Positions 8,826-16,579 of a stretch of DNA of 60,133 bases are shown piece by piece (the stretch's first letter is position 1; every line of letters starts with the position of its first letter). The notes under the pieces are model-generated. The model saw only the letters and a list, made by a program, of their open reading frames with translations. It ran no database searches and had not been told where the DNA came from. The translations under genes were made by a program, and so were the position numbers. Source of the DNA: Bacteroidetes bacterium ADurb.Bin012 (lineage in GTDB: Bacteria; Bacteroidota; Bacteroidia; Bacteroidales; TTA-H9); assembly GCA_002071415.1 (NCBI GenBank), contig MWFC01000006.1:1-60133 (forward strand), in the 5' to 3' direction.

Positions 8826-10286
8826 ATGAGAGACGATTTTGAAGAAGAGGATGATAGAGATGAATTGTCGGAGCTCTTAGATCGTTTTGAGAAGATGATG
8901 GAGGAGCAGGTGGAATATTTTTTTGATGCAGAAGATTTCGAGGACATCATCGACTATTATCTCGAACAGCATGATAGCCCGCGAGCCCAGGCAGCAATTG
9001 AGGCAGCTCAGCATCAGTATCCTTACAATAGCATATTCGAGCTGAAAAAAGCTCAACTTTTGGCTTCTACCAATCAGGAAGAGAAGGCGCTCAAAATTCT
9101 TTCACGATTGGAACGGATTTTTCCCAATAATTTCGAGATTCATTATACTCGCAGTTTTATTTATAGCAAATTAAGCCAGCACAAGCTAGCTATCAAAGAA
9201 TTGAAAAAAGCCCTGAAACTTACTGACAATCCTTATGAAATATTAGTTACTTTAGCTTTCGAGCATGAAAAAATCTGGGAATATGAGGAAGCCATTCGAC
9301 AGTTGGAAAAAGCGCTCGAATACGACTCGACCGAAGAAACCATCATCAATGAGCTGGCATCATTTTACGACATGGCTGAGAATCTTGATAAAGGCGTAAG
9401 TTATTTTCAAAAGTTCGTTGAGAAAAATCCATATAATGTTCCTGGCTGGTTCAATCTGGGAATTTTATACAATAAGCTGAGTCTGTATGAAAAAAGCATC
9501 GAGGCTTTTGATTTTGCCATTGCCATAGACCCCGAATATTCGCCTGCATATTTCAACAAGGGAAATGCTTATGCCAGTGCTAGCATGTATGAAAAGGCCA
9601 TCGAAACTTACAGAGAAAGTTTACAACACGAGGCTCCTGATGCGAATGCCTATTGTTGTATAGGCGAATGTTATCAAAAGCTCCAAAACTATGATGATGC
9701 GCTCTTTTATTTTAAATTGGCTACTAAACTCGATACCGAGACTTATTATGCCTGGTACGGAATAGCCTGTATTCATTATTTGCAGGGAAATTTAAAACCT
9801 GCATTGGTTTATGTACAAAAAGCCCTCCATTATTTCGAAGAGTTCGAAAGAATAAAGTACCTCGAAGGGGATATTTTCATGGCGTTGGGAAAATATGACA
9901 AAGCTATTGATACATACAATCGGGTGGCAGCGAATATACCAAAAAATCATGATATCTGGTTTGACCTTGCTTCGGCCTTCGATGCCATCAATGATTCAGC
10001 TTCGGCCATTTCTGTTTTGAAGGAAGGTTGCTCTTATCATCACAATGAAAATATCGACCTGCTCTATTATTGTATTGAATACATCATCGAGCATGATTCT
10101 GTGGCTCATGCCCTCCCTTATATAAAAATAGCCTACCCGTTACAACCATCCATCATCGAAATCCTTTTCATGAAATTTCCCATGCTAAAGAACAATAAAG
10201 AATACTTGTCTTTCCTCAATTCCCTGTTTGATAAAGGCGATAATTCAATCTCTGAAAAAGACGATTCTTCACCTTCAATAAATTGA
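8826..10286 (+). CDS. Tetratricopeptide repeat protein
   Basis: 486-residue protein built almost wholly of TPR helices, without signal peptide or membrane segment, so probably cytoplasmic. An acidic N-terminus (MRDDFEEEDDRDELSELLDRF) precedes about ten repeats, for example at about 200-300 with PGWFNLGILYNKLSLYEKSI and PAYFNKGNAYASASMYEKAI. TPR arrays hold partner proteins; no partner can be named. It is followed 66 bases later by aroE on the same strand and may share its transcript. The enzyme-free sequence gives no hint of a catalytic role. Confidence 0.85.
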   Translation: MRDDFEEEDDRDELSELLDRFEKMMEEQVEYFFDAEDFEDIIDYYLEQHDSPRAQAAIEAAQHQYPYNSIFELKKAQLLASTNQEEKALKILSRLERIFPNNFEIHYTRSFIYSKLSQHKLAIKELKKALKLTDNPYEILVTLAFEHEKIWEYEEAIRQLEKALEYDSTEETIINELASFYDMAENLDKGVSYFQKFVEKNPYNVPGWFNLGILYNKLSLYEKSIEAFDFAIAIDPEYSPAYFNKGNAYASASMYEKAIETYRESLQHEAPDANAYCCIGECYQKLQNYDDALFYFKLATKLDTETYYAWYGIACIHYLQGNLKPALVYVQKALHYFEEFERIKYLEGDIFMALGKYDKAIDTYNRVAANIPKNHDIWFDLASAFDAINDSASAISVLKEGCSYHHNENIDLLYYCIEYIIEHDSVAHALPYIKIAYPLQPSIIEILFMKFPMLKNNKEYLSFLNSLFDKGDNSISEKDDSSPSIN

Positions 10287-10352
10287 GATAATTACTTCCA
10301 TGCGGCTCGATTCGTTCGAACGAAAATCTATTGGAAGTCTTTTCATAATACA

Positions 10353-11117
10353 ATGGATAATGGATTTAGCCATATTTATGGATTGATAGGATATCCCCTC
10401 GAACACTCCTTCTCTCCGGCATATTTTCGCCAAATATTCGAAAAATCAGGGATGAATAATTGCGATTACCGCCTTTTCCCAGTTCGCGACATAGAATCCT
10501 TTTCATTCATTCTTAATGATATTCCTCATTTATATGGACTAAATGTTACCATACCCTATAAAGAGGCTATTATACCATGGTTGAACGAATTATCGCCCGA
10601 AGCCAAACTGATTGGAGCGGTAAATGTCATCAAGATAATTCATAAAGGAACTAAAATACAGACGATAGGGCATAATACAGATGCGGCGGCATTTATTCGA
10701 ACACTTCTGCCACTGTTAAGAAGTCATCATAGTCAGGCAATGATATTTGGATGTGGAGGTGCCACAAAAGCTGTTGCATATAGCTTGAGTTTGCTAGGTA
10801 TTCCATATATCATCGTATCGAGGGGGAAAAAGGGTCCGCATATCATTTCGTATGAAGAGCTCAGCATTTCATTGATTAATAAATATCCTGTTTTGATTAA
10901 TTGTACACCTGTGGGGATGTTTTCTTACCCCGATGAAGCTCTCTCCATTCCTTTCGAAGGGATAGGTCCTCGTCATCTGGTATACGATTTGACCTACAAT
11001 CCACCTTTGACTCAATTGCTGAAAATTGCTCAGCAAAGGGGTGCTACAACGGCAAATGGATTACAAATGTTGCACTATCAGGCAGATTTGTCGTGGGAAT
11101 TTTGGAACGATCGGTGA
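10353..11117 (+). CDS. aroE: Shikimate dehydrogenase
   Basis: Reduces 3-dehydroshikimate to shikimate with NADPH in the aromatic amino-acid pathway. 254 residues. The shikimate-binding serines are in LEHSFSPAY, the catalytic lysine is Lys70 in NVTIPYKEA, the catalytic aspartate is Asp110 in GHNTDAAAF, the nucleotide-binding turn is GCGGATKAV, and the C-terminal glutamine lies in NGLQMLHYQA. Compared with E. coli AroE it is slightly short, as in other Bacteroidetes. The stop codon lies only 5 bases from the stop of the convergent M23 gene, with no room for a separate terminator. Confidence 0.95.
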   Translation: MDNGFSHIYGLIGYPLEHSFSPAYFRQIFEKSGMNNCDYRLFPVRDIESFSFILNDIPHLYGLNVTIPYKEAIIPWLNELSPEAKLIGAVNVIKIIHKGTKIQTIGHNTDAAAFIRTLLPLLRSHHSQAMIFGCGGATKAVAYSLSLLGIPYIIVSRGKKGPHIISYEELSISLINKYPVLINCTPVGMFSYPDEALSIPFEGIGPRHLVYDLTYNPPLTQLLKIAQQRGATTANGLQMLHYQADLSWEFWNDR

Positions 11118-11122
11118 AAAGA

Positions 11123-12040
11123 TTAATTCACCCGAAGGACTTGACCTGGTTTAATGATATTTTTTGGTCGAATATTATTGAGCCTGCAAATTGCAGCTAT
11201 GGTAATTCCATATTTTTGGGCAATTTTACTTAAGGTATCACCTTTCTTCACTGTATGAAAAATTTCTTCTGAACCGACGGATTCTACCTGTGGCCTTGAT
11301 TTAGCTGTCAAGCGTGTGCGTGTAGTTAGAAATTCATCGTCCAAATATATGGATGATGCTTTTAGTTCTCCTGTTTCGAAACAGATTATTTTTTCGGGAT
11401 CGAAAGCCTTGTCGAAATATCGGACTTCGAAATGCAGATGAGAGCCACGGCTTCGGCCCGTACTGCCTCCTAAACCTATTATATCTCCCGCTTTTACCTG
11501 ATCGCCAGGTTTTACATTGATCCTGGAAAGATGGGCATAATATGTTTCTAATCCATTAAAATGCCTGATGACTACTATATTGCCATATCCATGCCTATTT
11601 CTTGCAGCATGCCTCACTACTCCGTCGAAAGCCGTCTTTACAGGGTCTCCATGGTTCAATCCAATATCTACACCCTTATGTATCCTTGTTCCTCTGGGAC
11701 CAAATCCATTCCATACTTTTCCTTCTACCGGTAAAATAAATGAATGCAGTGAATCGACCAATTGAATACAAATATTGAGCGGAATTTCTTTTACATCTCG
11801 ATAGGCAAAAATTTGATTCACAATCCAATTGCTTGCAATCAAATCATCAATTTCTTCTGAATCGGTATCTTCGAGTGAATCAGCAAAATGTAAAGTATCT
11901 TTCAACACAATCTTGTTAGAATCTACAGGCGGCATAAACATACAGGCCGAAGAACTCGACGAAAATGCAATCCCTCCTTTCATCATCAAGATCATTGTAA
12001 ATATTCCGGGGATAGCTTTCATTCTTCTTTTAAGGTTCAT
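11123..12040 (-). CDS. M23 metallopeptidase with LysM domain (secreted)
   Basis: 305-residue cell-wall hydrolase or cell-division activator of the LytM/EnvC type. A hydrophobic N-terminus (about residues 8-30) suggests export. The peptidase domain lies at about 105-220: GFGPRGTRIHKGVDIG carries the first zinc ligands (HxxxD), YAHLSRI and HLHFEVR the others. A LysM peptidoglycan-binding module follows at the C-terminus (HTVKKGDTLSKIAQKYGITIAAICRLNN). Family role: cutting peptide cross-links of peptidoglycan, or activating amidases if inactive; here the motifs are intact. It is convergent with aroE. Confidence 0.93.
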   Translation of the reverse strand: MNLKRRMKAIPGIFTMILMMKGGIAFSSSSSACMFMPPVDSNKIVLKDTLHFADSLEDTDSEEIDDLIASNWIVNQIFAYRDVKEIPLNICIQLVDSLHSFILPVEGKVWNGFGPRGTRIHKGVDIGLNHGDPVKTAFDGVVRHAARNRHGYGNIVVIRHFNGLETYYAHLSRINVKPGDQVKAGDIIGLGGSTGRSRGSHLHFEVRYFDKAFDPEKIICFETGELKASSIYLDDEFLTTRTRLTAKSRPQVESVGSEEIFHTVKKGDTLSKIAQKYGITIAAICRLNNIRPKNIIKPGQVLRVN

Positions 12041-12365
12041 CAGTCAGTATTTTTTTATTCGAGTGATTTTTTAGTATGTGATCGTTTTATAAAAATTTTT
12101 CGCAAAGTACGAATTTTTTTAAAATCCAAAACATTTCAAAATATTTTAGCCTTAGAATATATCTTTCGGAATTGTTGATAACCGAAATTTGGTAAATTTT
12201 CGAGAGGCGGCTGTACTGTTCTCGTTTTACAACGATATCGAATTTAACAATAGATTTAAATGTAAAATGGATGTTCTGGCTCATTTCAATGGCATAAAGC
12301 GTATGAATGGATAAATTTCCCAAATGAGGAAAATCGATGTTGTTAAGCGAATGAGCATCAAAATT
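12041..12365. other. Intergenic region without a recognisable gene
   Basis: 325 AT-rich bases between two minus-strand cell-wall hydrolase genes. A 78-codon minus-strand frame (12087-12323) was considered and not accepted: it has no recognisable motif. TACTTTGC on the minus strand near 12106 is one base short of the -7 consensus. Confidence 0.35.
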
Positions 12366-13136
12366 TTATAAAAGTCGTTTCATCAATCTCAATTGATGTG
12401 TATAGGTTTTTAATGATAAGTTATAGATTCCCTGATGATCGAAAGCATCTATTCGAACTTTGCCCGAGGCATGAATAATTCGACTGTTGTCGATAAGAAT
12501 CCCCACATGCGAAATATGGCTTTCGTCATTGGAGAAAAAGGCTAAGTCGCCAGGCATGGATTCGGAAACGAAATCTATATCAATACCCAATTCGGCCTGT
12601 TGATAAGCATCGCGAGGTAATTTTTGTCCATTGCATCGGAAAACCAGTTGAACGAAACCTGAGCAATCTACTCCTAAAGGTGTTTTTCCACCCCATAAGT
12701 AGGGGGTATTCAGCCATAATTTTGCCGAATTTATAATATCGTTGCTCGTCGTTTTTCTAAAAAAAGGCATGAAATCGTCATGTTTATAGTATTCTGAACT
12801 CCCCACTTTAACCTTGCCATTTTCTGCGGTAAGCATTGTTCCAAAAGTGATGAGTTGTTTTTCACCTGTTATGCAATGAATGAGAGAAGAAAGCAATTGA
12901 TGGCATATTAACAGATTATCTTCGTTAAATTGTGGAGTTTGGGGCATAATTTCCAATTGTTGTGCATCTACCCATCCTTCGTAATAATCAATTTTACTTT
13001 TTATCAAACACCATGGCGGACGTCTTTCGATTATTTCAACCGGTTCGCCAAAGAGCAACTGCGAAATCATCTCGGCTTTATGCAAAGGCTCTACCCTCAG
13101 GGGTGCAGCACTAAGCTGGCAAACTGCATTTTCCAT
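12366..13136 (-). CDS. NlpC/P60 family peptidase with SH3 domain (YkfC-like)
   Basis: 256-residue C40-family endopeptidase cutting D-Glu-L-(di)amino acid bonds in wall peptides, probably in muropeptide recycling. An SH3-like domain at about 1-70 (LLFGEPVEIIERRPPW) is followed by the papain-like domain with catalytic Cys in GVDCSGFVQLVFR, His in SHVGILID and a further His in IIHASGKVRID. There is no convincing signal peptide, which fits cytoplasmic dipeptidyl-peptidase VI-type relatives. The ATG at 13136 is preferred to a TTG two codons upstream. Same strand as the M23 gene downstream and the T9SS protease upstream. Confidence 0.92.
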   Translation of the reverse strand: MENAVCQLSAAPLRVEPLHKAEMISQLLFGEPVEIIERRPPWCLIKSKIDYYEGWVDAQQLEIMPQTPQFNEDNLLICHQLLSSLIHCITGEKQLITFGTMLTAENGKVKVGSSEYYKHDDFMPFFRKTTSNDIINSAKLWLNTPYLWGGKTPLGVDCSGFVQLVFRCNGQKLPRDAYQQAELGIDIDFVSESMPGDLAFFSNDESHISHVGILIDNSRIIHASGKVRIDAFDHQGIYNLSLKTYTHQLRLMKRLL

Positions 13137-13191
13137 CTTCAAAAAACAATGTCATAGTTGAAACATACATGTGAATAAGCGTAAATTTTGG

Positions 13192-14802
13192 CTACTGTTT
13201 GATAAATTTTGCAATCGAACTTTTTTCGTCCGAAGTAATACGGATAAAATAGATACCCGGGCATAAATGGCTAATCTGAATAGGAACGGGATGAATTCCA
13301 TCCAATTCTATTTTCATTACCTTTTGACCTGTAGGATGAAAAATTTCCACCATTATTTTCAAGGTCGAAAAGCTGTCGGGAAGATGTAAAGAGATATTCT
13401 GACTGGAAGGATTGGGAAAGACAGAGAAAATTAGGATATCGAAGGTTTGGTCTAATCCTAAGGTCATTCCTTCGAGGGTGGTCATTCCAATATGATCGGG
13501 ATCGAGAAAGGGTTGGAGTCGCAAAGTATCGGCTTGGCCATTCAAATCCCAGTGTGCAGAGAATTTTCCGAAATAATCGGGTTGATTGAGGTTGGAGGAG
13601 TCGCAAGAAGACTGGCCTCCGGTTAAAGTACCCATTAATAGGCCATTACTGTTGAACAAGGCGCTTCCCGAAGAGCCTCCTTCGGTTACGCCATGACCAT
13701 TTTCGGTTGCCGACCAGCTCACCTTCCAATGAGAATTACTCATGTTTTCCCAGCTCGATGATAGGGTAGGTGTGGTATAGGTTGATATTTTTTTGATGTC
13801 GCCTTGCGGATGGTGAATGCAAACCCCTGATGCGGAAGGGTAATCCAACCTTGACCAACCAGAAAAGAAGGCATTCACATTTTCAGGGATACCCTGATTG
13901 AGAGTCAATAAATAAAAATCGCTCCCCAAATTTGAAATGCTCACATCGGAAGCCGCCTTTTTCGTTCCTCCCACAGAAGGTTTCAACTCTGGCTCTAATG
14001 CAGGTTGCGAACAATTTGCAGCCTCGTAGTTAAAGAAAAACTGCCATTGTTTCAGATTTTCTTTCGTGGCTCCTTTGCCGCAATGATTTGCCGTTAAAAT
14101 ATAAGGTGTTCTATCCTTGCGCCCATTATTCATCAATGTCCCGCTACACCAGTAAATCGAGTTTACATTTCTTATCAGTATCCTTACGGTAGCATTCTTT
14201 TGATTTTTCCATTGTAAACCTTCGTTACAGTTTACATTTACTTCGCAGCTTCCCGAACCACCATACCCTTTTTCGCCCTTGGGTATGATTCCAACCCCAG
14301 ATATGATAATATGAGGTTCGGCACTACAGTCATAAGGCACAAAAACTCTGAGTATTATGTATTCTCCATCAATCATCGGAATGCTGTAGCTACCGCCCTG
14401 TGGGTTGTCAACGAATGAAAAGGTATAAATATTATCGACATCCCTACCGGTAGTATATAAAAAACAACTTTGCGGTAGATATAAAGCGGAGAAATACAAA
14501 ATAAGGGCCTCTACTCCGTCGATATGGATCCTTAAATCATAAATTCTCCCTTCTCCATTTTCGTCATACCGAGCCAGTTTCATCACATCGAAAGTGGTAT
14601 CATAAACTTTTCCAATGATCTGAGGCAAAGCCGATTTTGGACTTTCACTTCTATGCAATAGTTCGCTGGGAGGGTGTAAGCATAGCGTAGGGAGGTTTCC
14701 CGGTTCTTCTGAATGAGGAAACAGTTTGGAATTCTTTATTTGAGCCATTCCATAAGAGGAGAGAAGTAAAAAGATTATTAAAATTGGATGATGCCTGCGC
14801 AT
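13192..14802 (-). CDS. Secreted trypsin-like serine protease with T9SS type A sorting domain
   Basis: 536-residue exported protease resembling lysyl endopeptidase. An N-terminal signal peptide (HPILIIFLLLSSYGMAQ) is followed by a pre-domain, then a chymotrypsin fold: catalytic His in ILTANHCGKG, probable Asp in LGSDFYLLTLN, catalytic Ser in TEGGSSGSALF. The last about 85 residues form a type A sorting domain (FSVFPNPSSQNISLHL ... PGIYFIRI), which directs passage through the type IX secretion system and attachment or release at the surface. Residues 180-280 hold Cys pairs consistent with disulfides. It has its own -7 box 31 bases upstream. Confidence 0.92.
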   Translation of the reverse strand: MRRHHPILIIFLLLSSYGMAQIKNSKLFPHSEEPGNLPTLCLHPPSELLHRSESPKSALPQIIGKVYDTTFDVMKLARYDENGEGRIYDLRIHIDGVEALILYFSALYLPQSCFLYTTGRDVDNIYTFSFVDNPQGGSYSIPMIDGEYIILRVFVPYDCSAEPHIIISGVGIIPKGEKGYGGSGSCEVNVNCNEGLQWKNQKNATVRILIRNVNSIYWCSGTLMNNGRKDRTPYILTANHCGKGATKENLKQWQFFFNYEAANCSQPALEPELKPSVGGTKKAASDVSISNLGSDFYLLTLNQGIPENVNAFFSGWSRLDYPSASGVCIHHPQGDIKKISTYTTPTLSSSWENMSNSHWKVSWSATENGHGVTEGGSSGSALFNSNGLLMGTLTGGQSSCDSSNLNQPDYFGKFSAHWDLNGQADTLRLQPFLDPDHIGMTTLEGMTLGLDQTFDILIFSVFPNPSSQNISLHLPDSFSTLKIMVEIFHPTGQKVMKIELDGIHPVPIQISHLCPGIYFIRITSDEKSSIAKFIKQ

Positions 14803-14833
14803 GGTAAAAAATTCGAATCGAAGTTTGTAATGG

Positions 14834-14841
14834 CAAACCTA
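14834..14841 (-). promoter_or_regulatory. -7 box for T9SS protease
   Basis: Minus-strand TAGGTTTG fits TAnnTTTG, 31 bases before the ATG at 14802. No -33 TTG at the expected distance was seen. Confidence 0.4.
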
Positions 14842-15279
14842 ATATTTTTTGTTGAAATAGGAGTAATCCATTTCTCAAAATTCGAATGATCATAATCCAA
14901 AAATACTATACGACTGAATGAATTGATATATTCCGATATCCATGATTCATATTTTATTATTTTATACGTGTTTTATGTGATTCTTGAAAGAGGAGTATTT
15001 CACTTTGTGAAGATTATTCATTTTTTGGGCGGTTAAAACAGGAAAAATTTTTCAAGCATACCAAATAGTTTTAAAATTCTATAATATAGAGAAAATCAAT
15101 ATAATATATTCGATGGTATAAAATTTATCCAACTAAAGAAAAGATTAAAATGAAATGGTCTTTGCTTTTCGTAGGGTGGAGTTAAATATTTCTTAAGAGT
15201 TTGAATTTATTTTTCAGGAACTTTATTGCATAAACCGCAATATTTAGGAATTTTGAAACCAAATAAACCGTTTACATTT
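14842..15279. other. Intergenic region between divergent genes, no gene seen
   Basis: About 440 AT-rich bases separating the divergent protease and membrane-protein genes. No open frame of interest, repeat or RNA was recognised. The promoter of the plus-strand gene must lie here but no TAnnTTTG box could be fixed. Confidence 0.35.
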
Positions 15280-16395
15280 ATGGAAGAAAAATCACCAGGA
15301 ATCAAATCAAAGCGTTTGGCCTCTCTGGATGCATTAAGAGGTTTCGATATGTTCTGGATCATGGGAGGCGAGTCGTTATTTATTGCGTTGGGGGCTGCCA
15401 CAGGTTGGCCTGTATTAGTATGGTGGGCCGAGCAGATGGAGCATGTGCCATGGCATGGTTTCCATTTTTACGATATGATCTTTCCTTTGTTTCTTTTTAT
15501 TTCGGGTATTTCCTTTCCTTATTCGCTGGCTAAAAGGGGAGACAACAAGCATGGTATTTATCGGCATGTGATTCGCAGAGGCCTTATTTTAGTTTTGTTG
15601 GGAATTGTTTACAACAATGCCATTCGGTTCGATTTCGCCAACATGCGCTATGCAAGTGTATTAGGTCGTATTGGACTTGCATGGATGTTTGCCGCTCTTA
15701 TTTATATAAACACAGGATTTAAATTCAGGGCATTCTGGACAGTTTTTCTTCTACTGCTTTACTGGGGGTTATTGGCATTTTTCCCTGCTCCCGACTTGGG
15801 CTCTTCCGATCCTTATTCGATGGAAGGAAGTCTTACAGGATATATCGACCGATTGTTATGTCCGGGCAAGCTTTATCTGGGTATTCTCGACCCTGAAGGA
15901 ATTTTGGGCACAGTGCCAGCTATCTCCACTGCTTTATTAGGGATGCTTACTGGTTCTTTCGTCCGTTCGGAATCTTTCGTGAAAAAAACCAACCAAAAAG
16001 TTATTTTCATGATTGTTGCTGGTGTAACTCTATTAATCATTGGAAAAATCTGGGACAGTGTCTTCCCCATCAATAAAAACCTGTGGTCGAGTTCATTTGT
16101 TTGCTGGACGGCTGGCATTAGTCTTTTATTATTTGCGGTTTTCTATTTCATCATCGATGTGATGGAATATAAGAAATGGGCTTTCCCATTGGTGGTCATC
16201 GGAATGAATTCCATTACCATATATCTGGCTCAAAGAGTATTTTATTTGGGATATACTTCCGATTTTCTTTTCGGAGGATTTGCAGCCCTCTTCAATCAAA
16301 CATGGCAGCCAGTCATTATCCATCTGTCGTATGCATTGACCTGTTGGCTTCTATTGTATTGGTTGTACAAGAAGAAGATTTTTTTGAAGATATGA
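15280..16395 (+). CDS. DUF5009 / heparan-alpha-glucosaminide N-acetyltransferase-like membrane protein
   Basis: Integral membrane protein of about 370 residues with roughly ten hydrophobic helices. The N-terminus RLASLDALRGFDMFWIMGGE is the hallmark of the bacterial relatives of lysosomal HGSNAT, which move an acetyl group across the membrane onto a sugar; the conserved WHGFHFYDMIFPLFLFISG follows at about residue 70. In Bacteroidetes these proteins often sit near glycan-use genes, but here the neighbours are unrelated, so the substrate is unknown. The frame is open to a TTG at 15226; the ATG at 15280 is preferred because it starts just before the conserved region. Confidence 0.88.
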   Translation: MEEKSPGIKSKRLASLDALRGFDMFWIMGGESLFIALGAATGWPVLVWWAEQMEHVPWHGFHFYDMIFPLFLFISGISFPYSLAKRGDNKHGIYRHVIRRGLILVLLGIVYNNAIRFDFANMRYASVLGRIGLAWMFAALIYINTGFKFRAFWTVFLLLLYWGLLAFFPAPDLGSSDPYSMEGSLTGYIDRLLCPGKLYLGILDPEGILGTVPAISTALLGMLTGSFVRSESFVKKTNQKVIFMIVAGVTLLIIGKIWDSVFPINKNLWSSSFVCWTAGISLLLFAVFYFIIDVMEYKKWAFPLVVIGMNSITIYLAQRVFYLGYTSDFLFGGFAALFNQTWQPVIIHLSYALTCWLLLYWLYKKKIFLKI

Positions 16396-16502
16396 GTGTA
16401 ACATTTCGGCCCCGGCTATTCCATGAGATATAGAATTATTAGGCTTTTTTGAATGATAGGATTTTTGCTTGATGTCGCTTGATGTCACATAATAAGAGGT
16501 AG

Positions 16503-16550
16503 TTTCAACCCATCAAAATCTTTATTCTGTAATATTTGGGTGGGTTGAAA
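16503..16550. other. Long-loop inverted repeat between convergent genes
   Basis: TTTCAACCCA (16503-16512) is perfectly complementary to TGGGTTGAAA (16541-16550), separated by 28 bases, in the gap between two convergent genes. It could be a two-way terminator or a remnant of a repeat; the wide loop and lack of a T-run argue against a standard terminator. Confidence 0.35.
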
Positions 16551-16579
16551 GCCTTTTGTAGAGAAATTCAGAGGGTTCT

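Noticed and set aside
12087..12323. 78-codon minus-strand frame between the M23 and NlpC genes
   Set aside because: No recognisable motif or promoter; AT-rich gap with a chance open frame.
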